From assembly GCA_018223435.1 (NCBI GenBank), contig JAGTTO010000001.1, positions 806,001 through 870,000 of the forward strand: a DNA stretch of 64,000 bases, given 5' to 3'. The notes under the pieces were generated by a model, which saw nothing but the letters and a program-made list of their open reading frames with translations, was not told where the DNA came from and searched no databases. Positions 34,873 to 42,809 of this stretch are shown here, piece by piece (the first letter of the stretch is position 1; each line of letters begins with the position of its first letter). Source of the stretch: Lachnospiraceae bacterium Marseille-Q4251 (GTDB lineage Bacteria; Bacillota; Clostridia; Lachnospirales; Lachnospiraceae). The translations under genes were made by a program, and so were the position numbers.

Positions 34873-35721
34873 ATGTACGCAAAGCTGACAATCCCGGAGC
34901 GGCTCAAAGACCTGCGGGTGGTGGACAAGCACCTGACGCTGGAACAACTGGCGGAGCAGACCGGCCTGTCTAAATCCGCGCTGGGAAAATACGAAACCGA
35001 TGACTACAAGGACATCAGCCCGTTTGCGATTGCAACGCTGGCGGACTTTTACGGCGTGTCCACCGACTATCTGATGGGGCTGACGGAAAATAAAAATCAC
35101 CCAAACACAGAACTTCAATCTCTGCATCTGAGTGATGATATGGTGGAACTTTTGAGCAGCGGCAAAATCAACAACCGGCTTCTCTGCGAACTGGCTACCC
35201 ACCCGAATTTCCGGCGGCTGATGATAGATATGGAAATCTGCATCGACCAGATCGCCAATATGCGGGTGGAGCAGATGAATCTGGTGTTGGAGGCCACCCG
35301 GCAGACCGTCATGAGCAAGTATGCGCCCGGAGAAGATGACCTCTATATGCGGACGCTGGAACTGGGGCAGGTGCAGGAAAGCGATTTTTACAGCCACGTT
35401 ATGCACGATGATCTGGACAGCATCGTCCGGGACATCCGGGAAGCACACCGCAAGGACAAGACCACCGCCGACCCGCAGCCCACGCTGGATGATGTAAAGA
35501 AAAAATTTGAGCAGGCCATAGGACAGGGCAGCGATACAGAAATGCTGATCCACGAGTTCTGCGATAAGTTGCAGATACCCTTTGAGAAGATTTCCTCGGA
35601 GGACTTCTCGGCGTTCCTGCGGATACTGAGCCTGTCCAAGCAGCTCAAAAGCCCCAACAATATGAGAGGAAAGGCCAGCCCCATCCCGCCCAACCGCAAG
35701 GCCAGACGTAAGCGGAAGTGA
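34873..35721 (+). CDS. XRE-family regulator of element B
   Basis: 282 residues from ATG 34873 with GGGGG upstream. HTH 'LKDLRVVDKHLTLEQLAEQTGLSKSALGKYE' and 'LADFYGVSTDYLMGL'; long C-terminal domain with 'LHLSDDMVELLSSGKINNRLLCELATHPNF' and 'DDLDSIVRDIREAHRKD', aligned throughout with 20452-21258. The C terminus is basic (NRKARRKRK). Divergent from the mobilization genes it presumably controls. Confidence 0.87.
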   Translation: MYAKLTIPERLKDLRVVDKHLTLEQLAEQTGLSKSALGKYETDDYKDISPFAIATLADFYGVSTDYLMGLTENKNHPNTELQSLHLSDDMVELLSSGKINNRLLCELATHPNFRRLMIDMEICIDQIANMRVEQMNLVLEATRQTVMSKYAPGEDDLYMRTLELGQVQESDFYSHVMHDDLDSIVRDIREAHRKDKTTADPQPTLDDVKKKFEQAIGQGSDTEMLIHEFCDKLQIPFEKISSEDFSAFLRILSLSKQLKSPNNMRGKASPIPPNRKARRKRK

Positions 35722-35831
35722 AATTGAGCGGCAAAAAAGCCATCCGCCGGTTGATTGGCAAATGGCTTTTGTGAAGCTGTATTCTGTTGTGGTGGTTGTT
35801 CCCAGTTTGGGAACAGCCATTATTGAAGATG

Positions 35832-36113
35832 CTATTCTTTGTCTTTCTGCGACACCTGCGCATGGGCTTCCTGCTGGACAAGCAGCCCCGCCGAAAAGCC
35901 GTATTTGAAGTGGCTTTCGTTTTCCTCACACTGAGCGATTGCCACCTGCGCCCGCAGTTCTTCAACCAGTGCATAGTCCTCTTTGCTCAGACGCTCCGAT
36001 AAGGCGTCCATCAGGGCGGCGCTGGCTTTGACTGCCTGCTTGAACCTCGGTGAATCAGCGACCACCGTTTCACAGGGATAAAATCTGCCATTAAACATTT
36101 CTTCCAGTATCAT
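35832..36113 (-). CDS. DUF6809-like protein
   Basis: 93 residues, RBS GAGGTGG. 'MILEEMFNGRFYPCETVVADSPRFKQAVKASAALMDALSERLS' and 'ESHFKYGFSAGLLVQQE' follow the DUF6809 plan (helical hairpin, then F-x-x-G-F-x-x-G). Function unknown. It lies 12 bases after tnpV in the same direction; a related gene is in the backbone at 55501-55788. Confidence 0.65.
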   Translation of the reverse strand: MILEEMFNGRFYPCETVVADSPRFKQAVKASAALMDALSERLSKEDYALVEELRAQVAIAQCEENESHFKYGFSAGLLVQQEAHAQVSQKDKE

Positions 36114-36125
36114 GCGCCACCTCCC

Positions 36126-36503
36126 TCAGACAAAAATCATCTCAGAGAGGATGATTTCCTCTGCCCGGCTGCGGATGCTGTTCATAGCTCCGACCCACGC
36201 AAGCTGGTCACGGGCTTTCAGTTCCTCAGTGACGCCCTCTGCCACCTGCATCATCGAGACGATACACGCCAGCCGGTCAGCAGCCTGTTCATTCAGGTCA
36301 GCAAGATATGTCCAGAGTTTTCCAGACAGAAGCAGGGCATTGTATTGGCCGGGCCGGTGTTCTTGCAGAAACGCCTTGTGCATCCGGCCCCACCGTCCAA
36401 TGGGGCGGCTTTCCTCCGGCAGCTTCAGGTCGGGGATGTAGTATTCTCCCACCAGCGTGTAGCTGATGCCGTTTTGATGGATTTTCTTTGGTAAATGCTC
36501 CAT
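36126..36503 (-). CDS. tnpV: TnpV family protein (element B)
   Basis: 125 residues, RBS AGGAGG. '[39 protein letters not shown]' and '[23 protein letters not shown]'. Only about 110 bases separate it from the right end of the element in virD4. Compare 23312-23689 and 49180-49533. Confidence 0.87.
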   Translation of the reverse strand: MEHLPKKIHQNGISYTLVGEYYIPDLKLPEESRPIGRWGRMHKAFLQEHRPGQYNALLLSGKLWTYLADLNEQAADRLACIVSMMQVAEGVTEELKARDQLAWVGAMNSIRSRAEEIILSEMIFV

Positions 36504-36610
36504 GTTCGACCTCCTGTATTCAGTTTTTTCAGAATCCAGTTGATCGTGTCCCTGTTCATGATAAATTCAAGGCAACTGAACTCTTCACGAACAAGTATGG
36601 CATATCCTTT

Positions 36611-37177
36611 CCTGTTTTCTGGTAGTTCATTCCATAAGACCGCTGACTGCCTCTCGTATCCGATGTGTTATAAAGATCTATGGTTTCTTTTCCCAGGATC
36701 TCCGCTATTTCCTTTAATGTCGTTTTTTCCTTTCCCCCCAGGAATAAGGTCGTATCACAGTTCCCTTCGATGGTATCGGCATTATCCTTATAAATTGCCT
36801 TAAGCTGAGACTTTGACTGCAAAATAATAGAAGCTGAGATTTCCCGGCTTCTAATCGTAGCAATCAATTTTTCAAATTTAGGAATTTGTCCGATGTTCGC
36901 AAACTCGTCCAGGAGACACCTCACATGAATTGGAAGTCTGCCTCCATATACATCATCAGCTCTGTCACAGAGCAGATTAAAAAGCTGTGTGTACATAATA
37001 GAAACAATAAAATTAAAGGTATCATCGGTATCTGAAATAATAACAAACAATGCAGTTTTCCTGTCACCAACCAGATCCAATTCCAGCTCGTCATAACTCA
37101 TAAGCTCCCGCAGTTCCGCAATATCAAAGGGTGCGAGTCTTGCACCACAACTGATCAGAATAGATTTTGCTGTCTTA
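36611..37177 (-). pseudogene. virD4: virD4 fragment 2 of 3 (middle)
   Basis: Encodes '(G)KTAKSILISCGARLAPFDIAELREL...' through Walker B LLDEFANIGQIPKFEKLI and 'ATIRSREISASIILQSKSQLKAIY' to 'SYGMNYQKT(G)', 189 codons. It is flanked on the upstream side by element A (junction at 37178-37179) and downstream by element B (36611-36612). It starts inside a codon, so it cannot be made alone. The conserved ATPase motifs show the coupling protein was functional before insertion. Confidence 0.9.
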
Positions 37178-37214
37178 CCAGAGACAAATTGTCAAGGACT
37201 TTTTAATCAAATTC

Positions 37215-37255
37215 ACAAAAAAGGTGCCAGAAGCACCGTATGGCTCCTGACACCT
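37215..37255 (-). terminator. Terminator at left end of element A
   Basis: Stem AGGTGTCAGGAGC / GCTTCTGGCACCT followed by TTTTTTGTG on the minus strand, directly after the 121-residue gene. Transcripts of element A therefore stop before virD4 sequence. Confidence 0.8.
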
Positions 37256-37266
37256 CGTTTGACAGA

Positions 37267-37632
37267 TTACATTTTTCCGTTCAGCAGGTCTTTGCAGAGA
37301 TACGCATAGTCTGGCAGCTGGTTGATATATGGCTCCCAGCGCCGCTTGATTTCCGCCAATTCCAGCGGATCGGCTTTCTCCAGTGCATGATCGTTGCCTG
37401 TCATATATAAAACATCCGTAGCAACATCATCCAAACACCTGCCGCAGAGATCAGCAGCTGATTCTATCCTAATGCCAGTATCCACATAAAGCGGATTGAC
37501 GCCAATCGCCAGCCAGACATAGCCTACCTTGTCCGACCAGAGCAGTTCAAAATCAGGGCTTTGCCACAGATGTTCCGCAAAGACCTCCTTTACTCGTTCA
37601 ATTTCATGCTTCTCTTTTTCTGTGTAAAGCAT
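37267..37632 (-). CDS. Hypothetical protein, leftmost gene of element A
   Basis: 121 residues from ATG 37632 (AAGGAGG). Mostly helical: 'EKEKHEIERVKEVFAEHLWQSPDFELLWSDKVGYVWLAIG', Cys-containing middle 'DLCGRCLDDVATDVLYM'. No family recognised. It is the last gene before the element's left end and is followed by a terminator. Confidence 0.6.
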   Translation of the reverse strand: MLYTEKEKHEIERVKEVFAEHLWQSPDFELLWSDKVGYVWLAIGVNPLYVDTGIRIESAADLCGRCLDDVATDVLYMTGNDHALEKADPLELAEIKRRWEPYINQLPDYAYLCKDLLNGKM

Positions 37633-37709
37633 TTTCGTGTCCTCCTTGACAAAAATTTTGGTGCGTACCATTATCAGTTTAGCACAAGGCGGCTTCGTTT
37701 ATCAGTCTG

Positions 37710-37904
37710 TCACATCTGCTGAATTTCATTTTTGAGCATACGCTTGATTTTATCGCTCATGGTTTCTGTGCTGGTCTGGCTGAAATGGACATGAACCTTG
37801 TAGGTTGTCTTGCCGATTTTCTTTACCATCGCTGGCGTGTTTTCCGGCGCTCTGGACGCAGTAACGGCGTCTGTCACCTGCATAGTACAGGGTTCTTTGT
37901 TCAT
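37710..37904 (-). CDS. tnpW: TnpW-family small protein
   Basis: 64 residues, RBS AAAGGAG. The second half 'KKIGKTTYKVHVHFSQTSTETMSDKIKRML' is the TnpW signature (I-G-K-T-T-Y-x-V-x-V-H-F). Tn4451-type elements carry it as a small conserved gene of unknown role. It lies between the DnaC-like gene and the element's left end. Confidence 0.75.
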   Translation of the reverse strand: MNKEPCTMQVTDAVTASRAPENTPAMVKKIGKTTYKVHVHFSQTSTETMSDKIKRMLKNEIQQM

Positions 37905-37946
37905 GGCGCTCCTTTCTCCGAACGGGTCTGTGCCGCCGGTAAAAAA

Positions 37947-38810
37947 TCAGTCGTGCTTACTGTTTACAATGTCTTTTGCTGCCTGTCGGGTAGCACCGGC
38001 ATTTTCTTCCCGGAAATTATTCCCGTCAAAAAGAATCGGCGCACACCGTTCCAGAATACGGTCATAGATACGGGCGTGGGCCAGATCAGGCGGGTTTTTC
38101 AGCTCGGACAGTTTCAAGTTTGTTGTGATAATCATGGGCCTGCGGCTGCGGTAGCGGCTGTCGATGACGAAAAACATCTGCTCCATAGCATATTCGGTAC
38201 TGCGCTCTACTCCCAGATCGTCAATGATAAGCAGGTCGTACTCATCAAAGCTGGCGATAAAGTCGGCCCTGTCCTCGGAAAACATCCCCGTCAGGCGGTT
38301 CAGGATGGTGGGGAAGTTCGTCATCAGCACCGGCACATCCTGGTCAAGCAAAGCGTTGGCAATACATCCGGCGAAGAAAGACTTGCCGGTTCCCACATCT
38401 CCAAACAGCAAAAGCCCGATATTGCTCTTATATGCCTCCTTCCAGTTCTCCACATAGGCGCGGGCCTTGTCCATCAATGGGTTTTTGCCGTTGTCGTTGG
38501 CAAAGGTGTAGTCATAGAGATAGCGGTCTTGCAAGCCCTGTGCCTTTCGGCGTTTGATACGCTCCATGCGGCGCTGCCGTTCTTCAGCAGCCTTGCGCTG
38601 CTCCTCAGCCTCCCGCTGGCACTGGCAGATGCAGCGCGGCATAAAGTAGCCGGATTTCCCGAAGCATGGCACAACGGTCTGCCTCTGGCCGCCGCACTTC
38701 TTACAGTGAATGAGCCCGTCTGCCGGGTCTATGTACTCGTCCCCGGCCAGTTCCATACCGACGGCTGCCTTGTCGATCAGCGCCCGGATTTCTGCGGTAA
38801 TCTCCATCAT
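37947..38810 (-). CDS. DnaC-like helicase loader ATPase
   Basis: 287 residues. N-terminal zinc-ribbon-like part 'HCKKCGGQRQTVVPCFGKSGYFMPRCICQC' (about 35-65), then a basic coiled coil, then the AAA+ domain with Walker A LLFGDVGTGKSFFAGC and Walker B LLIIDDLGVE. Loads the replicative helicase on the element's origin together with the replisome-organizer protein, whose stop overlaps this start (ATGA). The Arg-finger region is not obvious. Confidence 0.88.
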   Translation of the reverse strand: MMEITAEIRALIDKAAVGMELAGDEYIDPADGLIHCKKCGGQRQTVVPCFGKSGYFMPRCICQCQREAEEQRKAAEERQRRMERIKRRKAQGLQDRYLYDYTFANDNGKNPLMDKARAYVENWKEAYKSNIGLLLFGDVGTGKSFFAGCIANALLDQDVPVLMTNFPTILNRLTGMFSEDRADFIASFDEYDLLIIDDLGVERSTEYAMEQMFFVIDSRYRSRRPMIITTNLKLSELKNPPDLAHARIYDRILERCAPILFDGNNFREENAGATRQAAKDIVNSKHD

Positions 38811-39547
38811 ACGGTTTCATCCTCCTTTACGCTGTAATCACGGTTGCGGGTGGGCGGGGCCGCCTTTTTCGCGTCCTCACCGGCCCAGCGCCGGATGGTG
38901 GCGGCATGGCTCTGATACCGCTTACCGGTAGAGGCCATGTATTCGGACAGCTTTTCGATGTACTGGCCCCATACAGTGGGAAAACTGGCCTGCAAGTCTG
39001 CCAGTTCCTCGTCCGTCAGGAAAACATTCTGGTAACGGCCATAGGCGCGGGCGGAGCGTCCCTTCTCTATCTCTCTCTTTATCTCTATCTCTTTCTCTAA
39101 CTCTATCTCTATCTCTATCTCTGGTGGACGAATGTCGGACAAATGTCCGCCGTTTGTCCGGGGCGCAGAAAGAGCCTTATTTTGAAGCCTTGCAGCCCGC
39201 TTTCGCTCGGCCTCGGTAGAGGACTGGCCGATTAAAAGTTCGATGTTGCTCATGTAGAATGTGCCGCTGTCCAGCACCTCCACAAGACCCAGCTTCAAAA
39301 AGATCTGCAAGGCTCTCTCCACAGTGCCGATCTGCTGGCGGGTAATGGTGGCGATCATCTGCGCCGTGTAAGGAATGTCCTCGTCAAGTTGAAGCCGTCC
39401 ACCATGTTTCAGCGATTTCAGATACAGCTTGAGCAGAATGTTGGAATACAGCACACCATCCTGCATACTTTCTAGCAGCACGATGGAATCATCGTCAAAA
39501 TAGTTTTCTTTGAGTTTCAGGTAATAATATTTTCGGTTGTCTGACAT
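38807..39547 (-). CDS. Phage-type replisome organizer/DnaD-like initiator
   Basis: 246 residues. The N-terminal winged helix 'YYYLKLKENYFDDDSIVLLESMQDG...LLKLYLKSL' is the phage replisome organizer N-terminal domain. A linker of alternating Glu and Ile/Leu/Lys (EIEIEIELEKEIEIKREIEK, about residues 143-162) is encoded by a hexamer-like DNA repeat. C-terminal DnaD-like part 'LTDEELADLQASFPTVWGQYIEKLSEYMASTGKRYQSHAATIRRWA'. It should recruit the DnaC-like protein encoded next. Origin expected nearby, not found. Confidence 0.85.
   Translation of the reverse strand: MSDNRKYYYLKLKENYFDDDSIVLLESMQDGVLYSNILLKLYLKSLKHGGRLQLDEDIPYTAQMIATITRQQIGTVERALQIFLKLGLVEVLDSGTFYMSNIELLIGQSSTEAERKRAARLQNKALSAPRTNGGHLSDIRPPEIEIEIELEKEIEIKREIEKGRSARAYGRYQNVFLTDEELADLQASFPTVWGQYIEKLSEYMASTGKRYQSHAATIRRWAGEDAKKAAPPTRNRDYSVKEDETV
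39064..39122. repeat. Imperfect TCTCTA hexamer repeat inside replication gene
   Basis: About ten tandem units of six bases, mostly CTCTAT, with single-base variants. In frame it codes for Glu-Ile/Leu/Lys alternation. Unit length is a multiple of three, so copy-number change keeps the frame and alters linker length. Confidence 0.75.
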
Positions 39548-39660
39548 AGGGTTCCTCCTTGGGGTTTCTCTTGGGATTCTGTACGCATTTTAAGGCCGTT
39601 TTAGGGGTCAGAGGATAAATCTATCAGCCTGCCTTTGACACCCTCGAAAAAAGCCTTGAT

Positions 39661-40059
39661 TTACAAGGGTTTTTCAGCCCCTAAAGCGTGACATTTTTCC
39701 CGTTGTTTCCGCTTGCGCTTTGCGGCATTGATCCGCTTCATGCGTGCGGAACATTCCGGGCAGTATTTGGCCCGGTTGGAACCGGGGGTAAACAGCGCCC
39801 TACATACGGCGCACTTTTTCGCATTCAGCCGGTGGAACAGCGCCGTTTCCAGTTCCTTATCCTGCGGCAATACCGCCGTCCGAAACCACCTGCACAACAG
39901 GGAATAGGAAATGGACTGGACACAGACACATTCCTCCCCATCGTCCAGGGCGATACAGTTTCCGTCGATGTAGTTACAGCACTCATGCACCAGCCTCCGC
40001 ACTCTGCGGTACTGGCGGTAATCCATGACGGGGATAGGTTCAGACTTATTGTTCTTCAT
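39661..40059 (-). CDS. Cysteine-rich VLP-domain protein
   Basis: 132 residues. Two Cys-rich parts: 'ECCNYIDGNCIALDDGEECVCVQSIS' and a zinc ribbon 'KKCAVCRALFTPGSNRAKYCPECSARMKRINAAKRKRKQR'. This matches the Cys-rich VLP family common in Tn4451-like elements. Basic C terminus suggests nucleic-acid binding. First gene of the replication operon (minus strand). Confidence 0.75.
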   Translation of the reverse strand: MKNNKSEPIPVMDYRQYRRVRRLVHECCNYIDGNCIALDDGEECVCVQSISYSLLCRWFRTAVLPQDKELETALFHRLNAKKCAVCRALFTPGSNRAKYCPECSARMKRINAAKRKRKQREKCHALGAEKPL

Positions 40060-40155
40060 AAATGATTTCTTTCATAAAGCCGGTAACCTCCTTAAATGAA
40101 TTTATTGTTAAATATTCGTGCAAAGTATTGTTTTCTTCGTGCAAATGGCATATAC

Positions 40156-40161
40156 TATAAT
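40156..40161 (+). promoter_or_regulatory. Toxin-antitoxin promoter -10 within a dyad
   Basis: TATAAT preceded by TAC, flanked by GGCA...TGCC (40148-40164), 25 bases upstream of the antitoxin start. Such a dyad over the -10 suits autorepression by the antitoxin. Confidence 0.5.
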
Positions 40162-40185
40162 TGCCAGCAGAAAGGGGTTGATCGT

Positions 40186-40464
40186 ATGGCTGGAAATACC
40201 ACAAACATCAGTATCCGCATGGACGCAGATTTGAAAGCACAGGCGGACGCACTGTTTACTGAACTTGGCATGAACCTGACTACGGCGTTTAACATCTTTG
40301 TGCGCCAGTCGCTTCGTGAAGGCGGCATTCCCTTTGAGGTAAGGCTGGAACAGCCGAACAAAGAAACGGTTGCTGCCATGCTGGAAGCGGAAAGGATTGC
40401 AAAAGACCCGTCTGTAAAGGGCTACAATGACCTTGACGAGTTATTTGCTGACCTGAAAAGATGA
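40186..40464 (+). CDS. RelB/DinJ-family antitoxin
   Basis: 92 residues from ATG 40186 (AAAGGGG). 'NISIRMDADLKAQADALFTELGMNLTTAFNIFVRQSL' is the ribbon-helix-helix DNA-binding part of DinJ proteins; the C-terminal 'RIAKDPSVKGYNDLDELFADLK' wraps the toxin. The stop overlaps the toxin start (ATGA). It keeps element A in the population by post-segregational killing. Confidence 0.92.
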   Translation: MAGNTTNISIRMDADLKAQADALFTELGMNLTTAFNIFVRQSLREGGIPFEVRLEQPNKETVAAMLEAERIAKDPSVKGYNDLDELFADLKR

Positions 40465-40751
40465 AAGAAACCAAATATACCGTCAAGTACACGACCAGTT
40501 TCAAAAAAGACTACAAACGAGCCATCAAGCGTGGCTTGAAGATCGAACTGCTGGAGCAGGTCGTAGCATTGCTGGCGATGGGCGAACCGCTGCCGGATAA
40601 GAACCGTGACCATGACCTGTCCGGCGATTGGGCAGGCCATCGGGAATGTCACATTCTCCCGGACTGGCTGCTTGTCTACCGCATAGAAGATGATGTTCTG
40701 GTGCTGACGCTGGCCCGCACCGGCACACACAGCGACTTGTTCGGCAAATAA
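40461..40751 (+). CDS. YafQ-family RelE-like mRNA interferase toxin
   Basis: 96 residues. 'YTTSFKKDYKRAIKRGLKIELLEQVVALLA', 'NRDHDLSGDWAGHRECHILPDWLLVYRIEDDVLVLTLARTGTHSDLF': the conserved His residues and C-terminal THSDLF are YafQ hallmarks. Ribosome-dependent mRNA cutting is known for the family. Paired with the RelB/DinJ antitoxin; a terminator follows. Confidence 0.93.
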   Translation: MKETKYTVKYTTSFKKDYKRAIKRGLKIELLEQVVALLAMGEPLPDKNRDHDLSGDWAGHRECHILPDWLLVYRIEDDVLVLTLARTGTHSDLFGK

Positions 40752-40759
40752 ACAGTCTG

Positions 40760-40793
40760 CCGCCGTATGGGGAAACCTGTACGGCGGTTTTTC
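40760..40793 (+). terminator. Terminator after toxin gene
   Basis: CCGCCGTA/TACGGCGG stem (40760-40767, 40780-40787) followed by TTTTTCT. Lies between the convergent toxin and relaxase genes. Confidence 0.8.
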
Positions 40794-40858
40794 TGTGTGC
40801 AAAAGTATGTCGTGAAATGCGACGCACTTGACAGGGGTACGCCAAAATGCAGTATCCT

Positions 40859-42304
40859 TTACCGATCCGGCTCCCGGTCGTGAGGCTTGTCCCGTTCCTG
40901 TCGGGACAGCTGCTCGGCGGTTTTGCGGAGCTGTTCCACTGCTTTCAAATCCTTCCGCATGGATTTCATGGCAAGCGTGTCCGCCTGCTTTCCGGCGGCC
41001 AGCTGGTCGATTTCCCGCTGCCATGCCTTCGGGGTTATCCCCTCGCTGCCGTCTTTCAGTTCTTTCAGATACCGGGCTGCTGCGTCATACAGGATCAGTT
41101 CCCGGCTGTGGCGCTGCTCAAACTGTTCCCGCTTTTCCGGCTTTACTTTGGCAAGCTGCTTGTGGATGGACTTGTACTGGTTGTACTGTTCCCACATCTC
41201 CCCGCGCTCGGTAAGAATGGCGATCCGGCGCTCAGCCTTGACGATCTTTCCCCGCAGGTCATAGTAACGGCTGTTCATATCAGCGATTTTTTCATGAAGC
41301 TGCTGCATAGACTGGATGCCGTTTGCCTGTAAAAAGCTGAATAGTGCAGCGCTTTCCTGCAAAGCCCGGATTTTGCCGGTGCGGGTGCGGGGAGCGTTCA
41401 ACTGCTGCTGGGCCTCCCACAAGGCGGTCAAGCTGCTTTGCTGCGTTTGTGGTTTTTCTGCTTCGGCTTTCGACCAGCGATAAAGACGGGTAATGCGGGC
41501 TTTGATTTCTTTCAGCAGCTTGTTGTCGGCAGCGATCTGCCGGTTTACTTCGCCCTTGTCGGTGCGGATGCCGCGCTTCTCCATCTGGCTGGCCGCTGGC
41601 CCCAGGTGGACAGAGGGGATTTTATCAATGCCCTGTCGCTTGTAGCTGCGGTGGTCTACCAGGGCAGGCTGACCGGCTGCCTCCAATGCCCGGTTGCTAT
41701 AAGCCGCCCATGCTGCTCGCCAAATCTCCACATTCCCTTTGTCGTTCCAGTCGGTGGTGTCCTCCCGGTGGTTCTTCCAGCCGCCTTTCCCGTCCGGGAT
41801 GCGTTGGCCGTTCTCGTCCAGATCGTATGCCTTGCGGCACTTTGCGCCCCACTGTCCATTTTCTTTCAGAGGCCGGAGCGTCAGCATGATATGGACATGA
41901 GGGTTGCCGGTTCCCTTGTCATGGATAGCAAAGTCAGCACACATTCCTTTGTCTACAAAGTTGTCCTTCACATAGGCGCGCACAAGGGCAAGCTGCTGTT
42001 CACCGGACAGTTCACGGGGCAGAGCTGCCTCGATCTCACGGGCAAGCTGGCTGTCCCTGGCTTTCTCAATCTGCTCCACACTGTTCCAGAGAGTGGAGCG
42101 GTCTGAAAATTCCGGCGGGGCGTGGGCGGGCAGCATGATTTCCGCATGGATAACGCCGCCCTTCCGGGTGTAATCATGGGTCAGGCCGTCCCATTCATTT
42201 GTCAGTTTGGTTCCGCTTCGGTAGGCGGCTGCGGCAACAGCGGAACGACCCTCGCTGCGCTTGATGATACTGACGGGGATATGACAGAAATCTATGGGTG
42301 GCAC
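40859..42304 (-). CDS. MobA/MobL (MOBQ) relaxase of element A
   Basis: About 480 residues. The open frame reaches 42457 but that part is oriT sequence. The conserved domain begins at FCHIPVSIIKRSEGRSAVAAAAYRSG. The only usual codon near AAAGGAGG is GTG 42304, which touches the ribosome site; ATA 42295 would have ideal spacing. The start is therefore unsettled. HxH motif in GTGNPHVHIMLTLRP, then 'WNDKGNVEIWRAAWAAYSN' and a coiled-coil C terminus. It nicks the IncQ-like oriT located 150-190 bases upstream. Related to the unit C enzyme. Confidence 0.88.
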   Translation of the reverse strand: MPPIDFCHIPVSIIKRSEGRSAVAAAAYRSGTKLTNEWDGLTHDYTRKGGVIHAEIMLPAHAPPEFSDRSTLWNSVEQIEKARDSQLAREIEAALPRELSGEQQLALVRAYVKDNFVDKGMCADFAIHDKGTGNPHVHIMLTLRPLKENGQWGAKCRKAYDLDENGQRIPDGKGGWKNHREDTTDWNDKGNVEIWRAAWAAYSNRALEAAGQPALVDHRSYKRQGIDKIPSVHLGPAASQMEKRGIRTDKGEVNRQIAADNKLLKEIKARITRLYRWSKAEAEKPQTQQSSLTALWEAQQQLNAPRTRTGKIRALQESAALFSFLQANGIQSMQQLHEKIADMNSRYYDLRGKIVKAERRIAILTERGEMWEQYNQYKSIHKQLAKVKPEKREQFEQRHSRELILYDAAARYLKELKDGSEGITPKAWQREIDQLAAGKQADTLAMKSMRKDLKAVEQLRKTAEQLSRQERDKPHDREPDR

Positions 42305-42448
42305 CTCCTTTCGGCGGGGATATTTCAGGCTCCGTGGAGCCGAACAAACGCGAAGCGGGTGTTTGGCTGCGCGGGGCGCACAAGGGGTTTGGGGAGTGTA
42401 GCGCCCCATCGCGGACGAAGTACGCAATGCCCCCAGCAGGGCGCACAG

Positions 42449-42488
42449 CACCGGCAACGGTGTATAAGTGCGCCCTTGTAAACAAGGG
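42449..42488. other. oriT: IncQ-like origin of transfer of element A
   Basis: CACCG-GCAA-CGGTG hairpin (42449-42462), then TATAAGTGCGCCCTTG; TAAGTGCGCCCT is identical to the R1162/RSF1010 nic core as I know it. A second hairpin CCCTTG-TAAA-CAAGGG follows. Relative to unit C the first stem differs by A-T to G-C pair changes on both arms. It lies between DUF3847 and the relaxase gene, as in unit C. Confidence 0.82.
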
Positions 42489-42490
42489 AC

Positions 42491-42781
42491 TTATGGCGTG
42501 TCCCCGGATTTTGGCAGGTTTGCAGTCAATTCCGCAGCCCCCGGAAGATGGGACAGGGTAATCAGAAATGCTTTGACCTCTGCGCCGGAAAGGTCGGGAG
42601 CCAACGGGAAAATCCCCTCCAAAACGGCTCCACGCTCAATCAGGCGGCGGGTGCGAACCCTGCGTTCTTCATTTCGCTGCTTGTTCTCCAAAATCTTCTT
42701 TCGGTTTTCAAGCTGCCGGATCTCCTTCAGGACTTTCTCCCGTTCTTCTTTTTGGGGGTGGGCTGTATTTTTTTCGTTCAT
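42491..42781 (-). CDS. DUF3847 protein (element A)
   Basis: 96 residues from ATG 42781 (AGAGGTG). Coiled coil 'KVLKEIRQLENRKKILENKQRNEERRVRTRRLIERGAVLEGIF', then 'LSGAEVKAFLITL'. Ends two bases from the oriT. As in unit C it probably assists the relaxosome. Confidence 0.75.
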   Translation of the reverse strand: MNEKNTAHPQKEEREKVLKEIRQLENRKKILENKQRNEERRVRTRRLIERGAVLEGIFPLAPDLSGAEVKAFLITLSHLPGAAELTANLPKSGDTP

Positions 42782-42809
42782 GTCATGCACCTCTTTTCTT
42801 TGGAAATAC

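Larger units (their letters stand above)
24709..36612. mobile_element. Element B: 11.9-kb serine-recombinase mobilizable element in virD4
   Basis: Boundaries are set by where virD4 stops and resumes: ACAGG-AAAGGATATGCC on the right and CTTGACATTGTGG-CAAAGAG on the left, giving target ACAGGCAAAGAG with GG as the shared pair. Contents: P-type ATPase cargo, large serine recombinase, small protein, iterons, VirE-like protein, CHC2 primase, MOBV relaxase, two small genes, XRE regulator, DUF6809 and TnpV. It has higher GC than the backbone. Confidence 0.85.
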
